A stretch of DNA of 64,000 bases from Pseudomonas vanderleydeniana (GTDB taxonomy: Bacteria > Pseudomonadota > Gammaproteobacteria > Pseudomonadales > Pseudomonadaceae), in assembly GCF_014268755.2 (NCBI RefSeq), contig NZ_CP077093.1, forward strand, positions 3,088,001 through 3,152,000, given 5' to 3'. Below the pieces are notes generated by a model. The model was not told the DNA's origin. It saw only the letters and a list, made by a program, of their open reading frames with translations, and did not search any database. A program made the position numbers and the translations under genes. Of the stretch, positions 8,375 to 16,774 are shown piece by piece. The number at the start of each line of letters is the position of its first letter. The first letter of the stretch is position 1.

Positions 8375-9396
8375 TTGACCAGCCATTCGTTCCACCGTGT
8401 CGCGATAGCAGGGCCGTTCTTGGCCCAGTAGGCGAAGTCAAGGGTGATCTGGTCCTTGGCGTAGGCGGTCGGCAGGTTTGGAGCCAGTACGGAGTCCAGG
8501 CGCGATACGCTGTCGACGTTGACCGGCGCGTAGGCGGTCAGGTTGGAGAAGTCGGCCTGGCCCTTGGCGCTGCTGGCGTTGGCCAGGAACTTCATGGCAG
8601 CGGCCTTGTTCTTGGTGCCCTTCGGTACGACCAGGATGTCGGCCATGACCAGGTTCTGCTTCCAGCTCACGCCCACTGGCGCGCCGTCCTGTTGCAGGGC
8701 ATAGACGCGGCCGTTCCAGAACTGGCCGAGCGTGGCTTCGCCGGAGGCCAGCAGTTGCTGGGACTGGGCACCACCGCCCCACCAGACGATATCTTTCTTG
8801 ATGGTGTCGAGTTTCTTGAAGGCGCGGTCCAGGTCCAGCGGATAGAGCTTGTCGGCCGGTACGCCATCAGCCAGCAGGGCCAGCTCGAGTACGCCAGGGC
8901 TTGGCCATTTGTAGAGGGCGCGCTTGCCGGGGTAGGTCTTGGTGTCGAACAGGGCGGTCCAGTCCTGGGGCTTGGTGCCAGCGAGCTTGCCCTCGTTGTA
9001 GCCGAGTACGAAGGAGAAGAAGAACGAGCCGACGCCGTGGTCGGAAACGAAGCGTGGGTCGATCTTGTCGCGCTGGATCACACTGAAGTCGAGGGGTTCG
9101 AGCAGGCCTTCGCTGGCGGCCCGCAGGGCGAAGTCGGCTTCGACGTCGACCACGTCCCACTGCACGTTGCCGCTTTCGACCATGGCCTTGAGCTTGCCGT
9201 AGTCGGTGGGGCCGTCCTGGACGACGGTGATGCCGCTGGCCTTGCTGAACGGGTCGGCCCATGCCTGCTTCTGCGCATCCTGGGTGCTACCACCCCAGCT
9301 GACGAAGTTGACGCTTTCGGCGGCCATCGCGGCCTGGCTGCCCATGCTCAGCAAGCCTGCCAGCAATACAGCGGTCGTACCTTTTTTCAACACCAT
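8371..9396 (-). CDS. ABC importer periplasmic substrate-binding protein, PotD/F-like
   Basis: This 341-residue protein has a signal peptide (MVLKKGTTAVLLAGLLSMGS, cut after AMA) followed by a type II periplasmic-binding fold of the spermidine/putrescine class. An early VNFVSWGGSTQDAQKQAW segment is typical. GTG 9402 is in frame, but ATG 9396 is better spaced from the AGGG element. It heads the importer operon. The substrate is unknown: members of this class carry polyamines, opines and other small cations, and the shared operator points to the substrate of the neighbouring catabolic genes. Confidence 0.92.
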   Translation of the reverse strand: MVLKKGTTAVLLAGLLSMGSQAAMAAESVNFVSWGGSTQDAQKQAWADPFSKASGITVVQDGPTDYGKLKAMVESGNVQWDVVDVEADFALRAASEGLLEPLDFSVIQRDKIDPRFVSDHGVGSFFFSFVLGYNEGKLAGTKPQDWTALFDTKTYPGKRALYKWPSPGVLELALLADGVPADKLYPLDLDRAFKKLDTIKKDIVWWGGGAQSQQLLASGEATLGQFWNGRVYALQQDGAPVGVSWKQNLVMADILVVPKGTKNKAAAMKFLANASSAKGQADFSNLTAYAPVNVDSVSRLDSVLAPNLPTAYAKDQITLDFAYWAKNGPAIATRWNEWLVK

Positions 9397-9557
9397 TTTC
9401 ACGCCCTCATTGTTGTGTTTTTGAGCGGGCTATCGATGCCCGCCTATCGGGAGCAGCTGGTTCTTCAATGCCTTTGCAGGCGGTCTTGGCAAGGCTAGTC
9501 GCCTGTCTCGTTCTTGGCCGGGTTCCTGGGTAAGTTTGTTCGGTCTACGGGATATCA

Positions 9558-9572
9558 TATTATGGTATTCCA
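9558..9572 (+). promoter_or_regulatory. Operator site 1 of the predicted GntR regulon
   Basis: The sequence ATATTATGGTATTCCA around 9557-9572 matches two other sites (10778-10787 core and 16627-16636 core) at all but one base of the shared TATTATGGTATACCA element. The core TGGTATTCCA is at 9563-9572. It lies about 165 bases upstream of the binding-protein start, in the promoter region of the importer operon. The 9403-9635 stretch contains no gene. Confidence 0.6.
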
Positions 9573-9635
9573 AACTTTCTGCAAGCACTTTGCCTTACCG
9601 GTTATCCGGCCAATACGGTTTTTCTCCCCCCGCGG

Positions 9636-10745
9636 CTACTGGGTGAAGGGAATGCTCTCGACCACTTCGAGGTTGTAGCCGGTCAAGCCCGCATATTTGA
9701 GCGGTGGGCCCAGGTGGCGCAGCTTGCCGATACCGAGGTCCTGCAGGATCTGTGCCCCGGTACCGACCTCGGAGTAGATCCGCGATTGTGAGCGGCTGTA
9801 CTGGCGCGGTGGTTGGGTCAGTTGCGGAATCCGCTCGAGCAGGGCCTGGGACGATTCATGGTTGGCCAGGACCACGACGACGCCGCGACCTTCCTCGGCG
9901 ACCCGTTGCAGGGCGGCCCACAGCGTCCAGTTGCTCGGCCCGTGGTACTCGGCGCCGACCAGGTCGCGCAGCGGGTCGATGACGTGCACCCGCACCAGCG
10001 TCGGCTCGTCGCGGCGGATATCGCCCATGACCATGGCCATGTGTACGCCGCCTTCGATCCGGTCTTCGTAGCTCACCAGGCGGAAGGTGCCGTGCACGGT
10101 CGGCAGCTCGCGCTCGCCGATCCGCACCACGGTGTGCTCGGTGCTCAGGCGATAGTGGATGAGGTCGGCAATGGTGCCGATCTTGATCCCGTGCTTGCGG
10201 GCGAACACTTCCAGGTCCGGGCGGCGGGCCATGGTGCCGTCGTCGTTCATCACTTCGACGATCACCGAGGCAGGGGTGAAGCCGGCCAGGCGCGCCAGGT
10301 CGCAACCGGCCTCGGTGTGCCCGGCGCGGGTGAGCACGCCGCCTTCACGGGCACGCAGGGGGAAGATGTGTCCCGGTTGCACCAGGTCGTCGGCGCAGGC
10401 GTTGGCGGCGACGGCGGCGGCCACGGTGCGTGCGCGGTCGGCGGCGGAGATACCGGTGGTGACGCCCGTGGCAGCCTCGATGGACACGGTGAAGGCGGTA
10501 CTGAAGGCGCTGCCGTTGCTGGGCACCATCTGCTCCAGGCCCAGCCGTTGGCAGTGCTCGTCGGTCAGGGTCAGGCAGATCAGTCCCCGCGCTTCGCGGG
10601 CCATGAAGCTGATGGCCTGGGCGTCGCAACGGTCGGCGGCGAGCAGCAGGTCGCCTTCGTTCTCGCGGTCTTCATCGTCCACCAGCAGGACCATCTTGCC
10701 CTGGCGGTAGTCTTCGATTATTTCTTCGATGCTGTTAAAGGCCAT
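9636..10745 (-). CDS. ribB: 3,4-dihydroxy-2-butanone 4-phosphate synthase with degenerate GTP cyclohydrolase II domain
   Basis: This 369-residue protein is laid out as RibBA. Residues 1-200 are the DHBP synthase half, which makes the four-carbon riboflavin precursor from ribulose 5-phosphate. It has the acidic [10 protein letters not shown] metal/substrate loop and the [13 protein letters not shown] segment. Residues 205-369 are the GTP cyclohydrolase II half, but its zinc cysteines are absent: the usual CxxDxCxC region reads [17 protein letters not shown]. Only the RibB activity is expected, as in other pseudomonad RibB proteins with a dead second domain. It is divergent from the DUF1330 gene across a 74-base gap holding an operator. 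It probably supplies extra flavin for the nearby flavin reductase. Confidence 0.9.
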   Translation of the reverse strand: MAFNSIEEIIEDYRQGKMVLLVDDEDRENEGDLLLAADRCDAQAISFMAREARGLICLTLTDEHCQRLGLEQMVPSNGSAFSTAFTVSIEAATGVTTGISAADRARTVAAAVAANACADDLVQPGHIFPLRAREGGVLTRAGHTEAGCDLARLAGFTPASVIVEVMNDDGTMARRPDLEVFARKHGIKIGTIADLIHYRLSTEHTVVRIGERELPTVHGTFRLVSYEDRIEGGVHMAMVMGDIRRDEPTLVRVHVIDPLRDLVGAEYHGPSNWTLWAALQRVAEEGRGVVVVLANHESSQALLERIPQLTQPPRQYSRSQSRIYSEVGTGAQILQDLGIGKLRHLGPPLKYAGLTGYNLEVVESIPFTQ

Positions 10746-10774
10746 GTTGGATTCTCAGCGTGTGTGGCAGTATT

Positions 10775-10791
10775 TTGTGGTATACCATAAT
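10775..10791 (-). promoter_or_regulatory. Operator site 2 of the predicted GntR regulon
   Basis: The perfect palindrome TGGTATACCA at 10778-10787, extended on the minus strand to TATTATGGTATACCA, sits in the 74-base divergent promoter between the ribB-like and DUF1330 genes. It could repress both. A further pair TATTTTG / CAAAATA flanks it. Confidence 0.7.
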
Positions 10792-10819
10792 ACAAAATAA
10801 ACAAACAATGAGGTCGACA

Positions 10820-11113
10820 ATGAAGGCTTACTGGATCGCTCATGTGGAAGTCACCGACCCTGAGCAATACACCGAGTACACCCGCCGTGCGCCGGCGGCC
10901 TTTGCTCAGTATGGTGGACGTTTCCTGGCCCGGGGCGGGCGTTCGCAGGCCGTGGAAGGGCGGCAGACGCCGCAGCGCAGCGTGGTGATCGAGTTCGACT
11001 CCTACGACCAGGCGCTGGCCTGCTACCACTCGGACTTGTACCAGGAGGCCAAGGGGCACCGCGCGGGTGTGGCGAAGGCGGAAATCATCATCGTCGAGGG
11101 CATGGCGCCCTGA
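10820..11113 (+). CDS. DUF1330 family protein
   Basis: This 97-residue alpha/beta ferredoxin-like-fold protein of the DUF1330 family has the typical MKAYWIAHVEVTDPEQY start, a central GGRFLARGG strand-turn and IEFDSYDQALACYHS. ATG 10820 is chosen over upstream in-frame starts because GAGG precedes it at 7 bases and the family begins here. It is divergent from the ribB-like gene and shares its operator. DUF1330 proteins occur beside catabolic genes; the exact reaction is unknown. Confidence 0.88.
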   Translation: MKAYWIAHVEVTDPEQYTEYTRRAPAAFAQYGGRFLARGGRSQAVEGRQTPQRSVVIEFDSYDQALACYHSDLYQEAKGHRAGVAKAEIIIVEGMAP

Positions 11114-11114
11114 T

Positions 11115-11295
11115 GTGACATTCCGCGGGGGAATGGCCGCCTTCGGCGGTTCGCTGCATCACCAGGGCGGACGCGGAGCGTCCTGGGAGGCGTTCCCACG
11201 GGGGCCGTGGGAACGATCGGAATACAAGGGCCCAGCCGATGATCGTTCCCACGCTCTGCGTGGGAATGCAGCCGTGACGCTCTGCGTCACCAGGG
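11115..11295. repeat. Cluster of short palindromes between convergent genes (Pseudomonas intergenic repeat)
   Basis: Five hairpins follow each other. They include ATTCCGCGGGGGAAT near 11120, GGACGCGGAGCGTCC (11169-11183), GTTCCCACG-GGGGC-CGTGGGAAC (11192-11214), TTCCCACGCTCTGCGTGGGAA (11246-11266) and GTGACGCTCTGCGTCAC (11274-11290). CACCAGGGCGGACGCG occurs twice. Such arrays are frequent in Pseudomonas intergenic DNA. This one separates the converging DUF1330 and Nudix genes and likely works as a two-way terminator. Confidence 0.75.
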
Positions 11296-11315
11296 CGGAC
11301 GCGAAACACAAGGCC

Positions 11316-11879
11316 TCAGCGGATGAAGTGGACCTTGCCGGTGTCGTCATTGCCGACATACAGGCCATAGACTCCAGCCTGCCGTTCCTCGATGTAGCGC
11401 TCTAGAATCTGCCGGATCGCCGGGTAGTAGATGCAGTCCCAGGGGATTTCGTCGGGTGCGAAGAAGCGGTAGTCCAGGGTCTCCGGACCGTACTGGTCGG
11501 TGATCTCCAGGGCGATGGCGCGGAAGATGATGTACACCTCGCTGATCTTCGGCACGCTGAAGATCGAATACGGCGAAATGATTTCCGCGCGCACGCCACT
11601 TTCTTCCCAGACCTCGCGCAGCGCCGCCTGTTCGGTGGTCTCGCCGCTTTCCATGAAACCGGCCGGCAGGGTCCAGGTACCGGGGCGAGGGGGGATCGCC
11701 CGCTGGCACAGCAGGTAGCGACCATCGCGCTCGATGATGCAGCCGGCGATGATCTTCGGGTTGACGTAGTGGATGTAGCCGCAGCCCCGGCACATCAGGC
11801 GCTCATGGGTATCGCCCGGAGGCACCTGGTGAGCGAGGTCACCGGCACCGCATTGCGGACAGAAGCGCGGGGCGGCCAT
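11316..11879 (-). CDS. Nudix hydrolase with N-terminal zinc ribbon
   Basis: This 187-residue protein has a zinc ribbon (C7/C10 and C30/C33) followed by a Nudix domain with a canonical Nudix box at 74-96 (GFMESGETT ... REVWEESG). It would hydrolyse a nucleoside-diphosphate-linked compound, such as a flavin or nicotinamide dinucleotide; the substrate is not readable. It is the last gene of the seven-gene operon, 2 bases after the GntR gene. Confidence 0.92.
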   Translation of the reverse strand: MAAPRFCPQCGAGDLAHQVPPGDTHERLMCRGCGYIHYVNPKIIAGCIIERDGRYLLCQRAIPPRPGTWTLPAGFMESGETTEQAALREVWEESGVRAEIISPYSIFSVPKISEVYIIFRAIALEITDQYGPETLDYRFFAPDEIPWDCIYYPAIRQILERYIEERQAGVYGLYVGNDDTGKVHFIR

Positions 11880-11881
11880 GT

Positions 11882-12631
11882 TCAGATACCTATGCGAGGT
11901 TCTTTGACAGCGATCGGGGCGACGATTTCCGGAATCGGGCCGGACTCGTCCTGTTTGCGCTGCAGGTATTCCATCGCCACCTTGGCTGCGGCGCGGACAT
12001 GGTCCACGGAAGCCTGGTGCGCGGCCAGCGGGTCGCCGCTCTTGATCGCCTCGACGATGCGTTCCATTTCCTTGTTGCTGGCGCCGCGACGGTTTTCCTG
12101 GGAGACCGAGGTGGCCCGCAGGTAGCTGATGCGCGCCTGCAACTGGCGCAGCTGGGTGGCGGCGGCGTGGTTGCCCGAGCCTTCGAGCAGCACGTCGTAG
12201 AAGCCCTGCACCGAATCGAGCACCTGCTGCAGCTCGCCGTCCTTGAGGGCCTTGCGGTTCTCCTCCAGGGCCTTTTCCAGGGCCTTGATGTCCTTGGCCT
12301 TGGCGCGCAGGGTGAACAGCTGGACGATCAGGCTTTCCAGCGCGCAGCGCAGCTCGTAGATATCACGGGCATCGGCCAGGGTGATGATGGCCACGCTCGG
12401 GCCCTTGGCGTCGGCGAACGCCACCAGGCCTTCGGACTCCAGGTGGCGCAGGGCTTCGCGCACGGATGTGCGGCTGACCCCCAGGCGATCACACAGATCG
12501 CGCTCGACCAGACGATCCCCCGGCAGGAGCTGGAAGTTCATGATGGCGCTTCGCAGCTTGTCCAGCACGATTTCGCGCAGGGTGACGGGGTTGCGATTGA
12601 CCTTGAAAGTATCGTCGAGTGGCAGGCGTTT
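11882..12631 (-). CDS. GntR-family (FCD-type) transcriptional regulator of the catabolic regulon
   Basis: This 249-residue protein has an N-terminal winged helix (about 18-85, with DLCDRLGVSRTSVREALRHLESEGLV) and a C-terminal all-helical FCD-type ligand domain. ATG 12631 is preferred over GTG 12667, which lies in a weakly coding extension. It lies inside the operon it probably controls. The palindromic TGGTATACCA sites at three promoters have the size and symmetry of FadR/GntR operators (T-GT---AC-A pattern), so it is the natural candidate to bind them. The ligand is unknown. Confidence 0.9.
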   Translation of the reverse strand, partial: KRLPLDDTFKVNRNPVTLREIVLDKLRSAIMNFQLLPGDRLVERDLCDRLGVSRTSVREALRHLESEGLVAFADAKGPSVAIITLADARDIYELRCALESLIVQLFTLRAKAKDIKALEKALEENRKALKDGELQQVLDSVQGFYDVLLEGSGNHAAATQLRQLQARISYLRATSVSQENRRGASNKEMERIVEAIKSGDPLAAHQASVDHVRAAAKVAMEYLQRKQDESGPIPEIVAPIAVKEPRIGI

Positions 12632-12713
12632 CATGGGGGCGGCTCTGAATCTGGTGGTCCGCGTCACGCGAGCTGGGCATCTGGCCTGCTACGCCGTACC
12701 GGACCGCCATCGG

Positions 12714-13109
12714 TTAACTGGAGGCGCCTGCTTCGGCGTCGGCCTCGGCAAAGGCTTCGCGGGCCAGCCGGAAACTGTCCACGGCCGCGGGTACGCCGCA
12801 ATAGATACCGACTTGAAGCAGGATTTCGCGTATTTGTTCACGACTGAGGCCGTTACGCAAGGCACCACGTACATGCAATTTGAGTTCGTGGGGGCGGTTG
12901 AGGGCCGAAATCATGGCCAAGTTTATCATGCTGCGCTCCTTGAGCGATAAGCCCTCGCGGCCCCAGACATGACCCCAGCAGTATTCGGTGACCAGTTCCT
13001 GCAGCGGACGGTTGAAGTCGTCGGCGTTCTGGATGGACTTCTGCACATAGGCCTCGCCCAGTACCTGGGTGCGGATCTGCAGGCCCTTCTGGTATTTCTC
13101 GTTGCTCAT
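12714..13109 (-). CDS. Carboxymuconolactone decarboxylase (CMD) family protein
   Basis: This 131-residue helical protein resembles PcaC, the 4-carboxymuconolactone decarboxylase of the protocatechuate pathway. It has ERSMINLAMISALNRPHELK followed by HVRGALRNGLSREQIREIL and a single CGVPAA cysteine. Many CMD proteins outside pca clusters act on other ring-cleavage products. It lies beside an alpha/beta hydrolase of PcaD-like type, so the pair may handle a lactone intermediate. Confidence 0.88.
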   Translation of the reverse strand: MSNEKYQKGLQIRTQVLGEAYVQKSIQNADDFNRPLQELVTEYCWGHVWGREGLSLKERSMINLAMISALNRPHELKLHVRGALRNGLSREQIREILLQVGIYCGVPAAVDSFRLAREAFAEADAEAGASS

Positions 13110-13167
13110 GTCGCGTCCTCGAAAAAAGGGCCGTGCGCGAGAGGGTAGCGCACGGCCGAAGCAGCCA

Positions 13168-13653
13168 TTACCCCAGGGTCGGCAGCGCGCCCAGCTTGCC
13201 CTTGTGGTAGATCATCGGGGTGACCGGGTCCTGCGGCAGGATCAGGTTCTTCACCGCGCCGACGATGATCGCGTGATCGCCGCCGTCGTACTCGCGCCAC
13301 AGCTCGCACTCGATGATCGCCGTGGCCTTGGCCAGCAGCGGGTTGCCCAGCTCGCTCAGGTGCCAGTCGATGCCCTTGGCCTTTTCCTTGCCCTTGCCGG
13401 CGAAGGCATAGGCCTCGGCGGTCTGGTCGGCGGACAGCAGGTGAATCGCGAACTGCTTGCTGTCGCGCAGGATCGGGTAGGTGTCCGAAGCATAGTTGGG
13501 GCAGAACAGCACCAGGGCCGGATCGATCGACAGCGCGCTGAAGGCGCTGGCGGTGATCCCGACGATGCCACCCTCGGCGTCGAGGGCGGTGACCACCGTG
13601 ACGCCGGAGGGGAAGGAGCCCATGACTTCTTTGTAGATACCGGGTTCGATCAT
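13168..13653 (-). CDS. Flavin reductase (HpaC-like), reductase half of a two-component monooxygenase
   Basis: This 161-residue protein belongs to the flavin-reductase-like FMN-binding family. Its hallmarks are SFPSGVTVVTALD near residue 13, GITASAFSALSIDPALVLFCPN and a C-terminal HAIIVGAVKNL. Such enzymes pass reduced FMN or FAD to an oxygenase. No luciferase-like or other flavin-dependent oxygenase is encoded in the operon or elsewhere in the window, so its partner must be outside or lost. It follows the aldehyde dehydrogenase by 12 bases. Confidence 0.92.
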   Translation of the reverse strand: MIEPGIYKEVMGSFPSGVTVVTALDAEGGIVGITASAFSALSIDPALVLFCPNYASDTYPILRDSKQFAIHLLSADQTAEAYAFAGKGKEKAKGIDWHLSELGNPLLAKATAIIECELWREYDGGDHAIIVGAVKNLILPQDPVTPMIYHKGKLGALPTLG

Positions 13654-13665
13654 TTCATCTGTCTC

Positions 13666-15144
13666 CTAGCGCATCACGAAGGGGTCGGGCATCGGTGCCT
13701 GCGAGAGGTTGATCCAGACCGTTTTCAGCTCGGTGTAGGCCAGTACCGAGTCGATACCGCTCTCACGGCCGTAGCCGCTGTTCTTGAAGCCGCCGATCGG
13801 CGCCATGGCCGACACGGCGCGGTAGGTGTTGACCCAGATGATGCCCGAGCGCACGTCCCGGGCCAGGCGATGGGCGCGGCCCAGGTCGCGGGTCCAGATG
13901 CCGGCGGCCAGGCCGAACTGCGAGTCGTTGGCGATGGCCAGCGCTTCGGCTTCGTCCTTGAAGCGGATCACCGAGGCGACCGGGCCGAAGACTTCTTCCT
14001 GCATGATCTTCATCGAGTTACGGTCGCACTCGAACAGGGTCGGCTCGTAGAACCAGCCGCCGCCGATGTCCGGACGCTTGCCGCCGGTACGCAGGCGCGC
14101 GCCTTCGGTCAGGGCGTCGGCGACCAGGCCTTCGACCACGGCCAGCTGCTGGGCCGTGGCCATCGGGCCCATCTCGCTGGTTTCATCCTGCGGATTGCCG
14201 ATGCGGATACGCTGGGCACGGGCGATCAGGCGTTCGACGAACTCGTCGTAGATCTCGTCCTGGACCAGCAGGCGCGAGCCGGAGACGCAGCTCTGGCCGG
14301 AAGCGGCGTAGATCCCGGCGACGGCGCCGTTGATCGCGCTGTCGAGGTCGGCGTCGGCGAAGATGATGTTCGGCGACTTGCCGCCCAGTTCCAGGGACAG
14401 CTTGGCGAAGTTCTCGGCGCTGCTGCGTACCACGTGGCGCGCGGTGGCCGCGCCACCGGTGAAGGCGATCTTGCGCACCAGCGGATGGCGGGTGAGGGCG
14501 GCGCCGGTGCTCGGGCCGTAGCCGGTGACGACGTTGACCACGCCGGGCGGAATGCCGGCTTCGAGGGCCAGGCGGGCCAGCTCGAGAATGGTCGCCGAGG
14601 CGTGCTCGGACGGCTTGATCACGATGGTGTTGCCGGCCGCCAGGGCCGGTGCCAGCTTGATCGCGGTCAGGTACAGCGGGCTGTTCCACGGAATGATCGC
14701 GGCGACCACGCCGATTGGCTCGTGCACGGTGTAGGCGAACAGGTCCGGCTTGTCCAGCGGCAGGGTACCGCCTTCGAGCTTGTCGGCCAGACCCGCGGTG
14801 TAGTGGAAGAACTCGGGCAGGTAGCTGACCTGGCCACGGGTTTCACGGATCAGCTTGCCGTTGTCACGGCTTTCCAGCTGGGCCAGTTGTTCCTTGTTCT
14901 CGGCGATCAGGTCGCCCAGGCGGCGCAACAGCTTGCCCCGCGCGGTGGCGGTCAGGCCACGCCAGGCCGGGTTGTCGAAAGCCGCCTGGGCGGCCTGGAC
15001 AGCGCGCTCGACATCGGCTTCGTCGGCATCGGGCAGTTGGGCCCAGGGCTCGGCCAGGGCCGGGTTGAGGCTGTCGAAGGTCTTGCCGGAGAGGGCATCG
15101 ACCCATTCGCCGCCGATGCACATCTTAAAGCGTGCGAGTGTCAT
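13666..15144 (-). CDS. NAD(P)-dependent aldehyde dehydrogenase
   Basis: This 492-residue protein of the ALDH superfamily oxidises an aldehyde to the acid. It has the cofactor-binding PWNSPLYLTAIKLAPALAAG segment, the catalytic Glu in LELGGKSPNI and the nucleophilic Cys in ASGQSCVSGSR. Length is normal. The start overlaps the stop of the hydrolase gene by 4 bases (ATGA), showing coupled translation. The substrate is unknown. Confidence 0.94.
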   Translation of the reverse strand: MTLARFKMCIGGEWVDALSGKTFDSLNPALAEPWAQLPDADEADVERAVQAAQAAFDNPAWRGLTATARGKLLRRLGDLIAENKEQLAQLESRDNGKLIRETRGQVSYLPEFFHYTAGLADKLEGGTLPLDKPDLFAYTVHEPIGVVAAIIPWNSPLYLTAIKLAPALAAGNTIVIKPSEHASATILELARLALEAGIPPGVVNVVTGYGPSTGAALTRHPLVRKIAFTGGAATARHVVRSSAENFAKLSLELGGKSPNIIFADADLDSAINGAVAGIYAASGQSCVSGSRLLVQDEIYDEFVERLIARAQRIRIGNPQDETSEMGPMATAQQLAVVEGLVADALTEGARLRTGGKRPDIGGGWFYEPTLFECDRNSMKIMQEEVFGPVASVIRFKDEAEALAIANDSQFGLAAGIWTRDLGRAHRLARDVRSGIIWVNTYRAVSAMAPIGGFKNSGYGRESGIDSVLAYTELKTVWINLSQAPMPDPFVMR

Positions 15145-15971
15145 GCAACGATCCCCTTTATGGTTTGTTGGACGTAGGTGGTTGCAAGGAAGTCCAGGAG
15201 CATCTGGTTGACCAGGCGCGGTGATTCCACCGGCATCATATGCCGTTGCTCGGGGAGTACGGCAACCTGGGCGCCGGGAATCCGCTCGGCCAGTTGCCGG
15301 GCCATCAGCGGGGTCGAACCGGGGTCCAGTTCGCCAGTGGCGACCAGCGTCGGCGCCTGGATGCTGCCCAGGTCGTCGGCGCGGTACATGTCCTGGGTGG
15401 CGAACAGCTTGTAGGTGGTCAGGTAGCCCTGCGGGTCATTGCTGGCCAGGACCTGGCGGATCGCCGCGATCTGGGCCGGGTTGGCCGCCTGGTACTCGCG
15501 GCTGAACCAGCGTGACAGGGCCGCTTCGGCATTGGCATCCGGACCGTGTTCGGCGGCCTGGCTGGTGCGGGCAATCACGCCTTCGCGCTGTTCGGCGCTA
15601 CGGTTGAACACGCTGTTGAGCACCACCAGGCTTTGCAGCCGTTGCGGATAGTGCAGGGCAAAGGCCCTGGCGACCAGGCCACCCATGGAGAAGCCAATGA
15701 TGCTCGCCGTAGGCAGTTGCAGGTGGTCGAGCAGTTCGCGCAACTGATCGGCATACCCGAGCAGCCCGCAGTCGGGGTCCGGGCGCGGACTGGCGCCGTG
15801 CCCGAGCATGTCGTAGGCAATCACCCGGTAGTGCGGCGCGAGGCCAACGATCTGGCCGCCCCACATTTCTTTGTTCAGCCCGACCCCGTGGATCAGGACT
15901 ACGGGTTGGCCTTCGCCGGTCGCCAGGTAACTGGTGCCGGCCGGGGTGCGTTCAGCGGTGTGCCGAATCAT
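15141..15971 (-). CDS. Alpha/beta hydrolase, PcaD/RutD-like
   Basis: This 276-residue alpha/beta hydrolase has an oxyanion-hole HGVG motif near residue 29, nucleophile elbow GFSMGG, and a C-terminal histidine in LPEQRHMMP. Its length and spacing resemble enol-lactone hydrolases (PcaD) and RutD. It lies second in the operon, 26 bases after the PF06684 gene. A role in hydrolysing a lactone, ester or carbamate intermediate is likely but the substrate is not known. Confidence 0.9.
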   Translation of the reverse strand: MIRHTAERTPAGTSYLATGEGQPVVLIHGVGLNKEMWGGQIVGLAPHYRVIAYDMLGHGASPRPDPDCGLLGYADQLRELLDHLQLPTASIIGFSMGGLVARAFALHYPQRLQSLVVLNSVFNRSAEQREGVIARTSQAAEHGPDANAEAALSRWFSREYQAANPAQIAAIRQVLASNDPQGYLTTYKLFATQDMYRADDLGSIQAPTLVATGELDPGSTPLMARQLAERIPGAQVAVLPEQRHMMPVESPRLVNQMLLDFLATTYVQQTIKGIVA

Positions 15972-15997
15972 GGAGCGCTCCTGCCTTTCTTATTTGA

Positions 15998-16588
15998 TTA
16001 CTGGGCTTTCTCGGCGGCCAGCTCTTCCAGGTCGATGTAGCGGTTGCCGATGCGTGGGTGCAGGCGGCCGCCGTCGGCGCAGCCCAGGACCACGACGATT
16101 TCGTCGGCACGTGGCGCGTCTTCGATCTGCATTTCCAGGGTGATGTAGTGCGAACGCAGGCCTTCGTCATCCTTGTGCATCATCGGAATCTGGATCGAAG
16201 TGCCCGGGCCGCCGCGCTTGTTGGTGAAGCTCAGGTAGCTCTTGGCCTTGACCGCTTCACGGTAGTGGTTGCCAAAGCGCAGGGTGTGGATCACCGCCGA
16301 AGCGTGCTCGATCTCGCCATCGGCGCCGACGACAGCGGCCTTGCCGTAGGCTTCGATTTTCTCGGCACCGCCAATGGCCTTGACCAGGCGCTCGACCATC
16401 AGGGCACCCAGGTCGGAGCAGTTGGCACGGATTTCAGGCTTGAGGTCTTCGACGAAACCACGGCCCAGCCATGGGTTCTTGATCACGACCGCCAGGCCGA
16501 TCATGGTCACCGGCTTGTCGGTGGCCTTGCCGCCTTCGATGAAGGTTTCCTCGATGTAGCTGACGATCTTGCGGATTTCGAAACTCAT
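15998..16588 (-). CDS. PF06684 (DUF1185, 'amino acid synthesis') family protein
   Basis: This 196-residue protein matches the PF06684 pattern: MSFEIRKIVSYIEETFIEGG at the start, VVIKNPWLGRGFVEDL, and a VGADGEIEHASAVIHTLRFG segment. The family's reaction is poorly defined, and the database name should not be taken as a function. ATG 16588 is chosen because GGAG precedes it and upstream codons are non-conserved. It is the first gene of the seven-gene operon, immediately downstream of operator site 3. Confidence 0.85.
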   Translation of the reverse strand: MSFEIRKIVSYIEETFIEGGKATDKPVTMIGLAVVIKNPWLGRGFVEDLKPEIRANCSDLGALMVERLVKAIGGAEKIEAYGKAAVVGADGEIEHASAVIHTLRFGNHYREAVKAKSYLSFTNKRGGPGTSIQIPMMHKDDEGLRSHYITLEMQIEDAPRADEIVVVLGCADGGRLHPRIGNRYIDLEELAAEKAQ

Positions 16589-16622
16589 AAGGGGCTCCTC
16601 GGTTGTGTGTCGGTCTGTTGGT

Positions 16623-16642
16623 ATGATGGTATACCATAATAT
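16623..16642 (-). promoter_or_regulatory. Operator site 3 of the predicted GntR regulon
   Basis: TGGTATACCA at 16627-16636, extended on the minus strand to ATATTATGGTATACCAT, lies 39 bases upstream of the first codon of the seven-gene operon. That position would block transcription start or elongation. It matches sites 1 and 2. Confidence 0.7.
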
Positions 16643-16774
16643 TGGCTGCGCAAGCCCCTTGAACGAGTTTGTGTTGCACGAGGATGACCGAAGGTCGGAA
16701 TAACGGGCTGAAGGCCCGTGTTTGAACGCTTTCGGGGGAAAGCGGGGCCGGGTGGGGAACACCCGGACGGAAGG

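Noticed and set aside
6524..8431. 635-residue plus-strand frame opposite the ABC permeases
   Set aside because: His/Gln/Arg-rich composition typical of an antisense shadow of GC-rich membrane-protein genes; the minus-strand permeases are clear.
11115..11295. CRISPR-like array
   Set aside because: The palindromes differ in length and spacing, there are no uniform repeats with unique spacers, and no cas genes.
13069..15177. 702-residue plus-strand frame opposite the aldehyde dehydrogenase operon
   Set aside because: Antisense shadow; the aldehyde dehydrogenase and flavin reductase on the minus strand have complete motifs.
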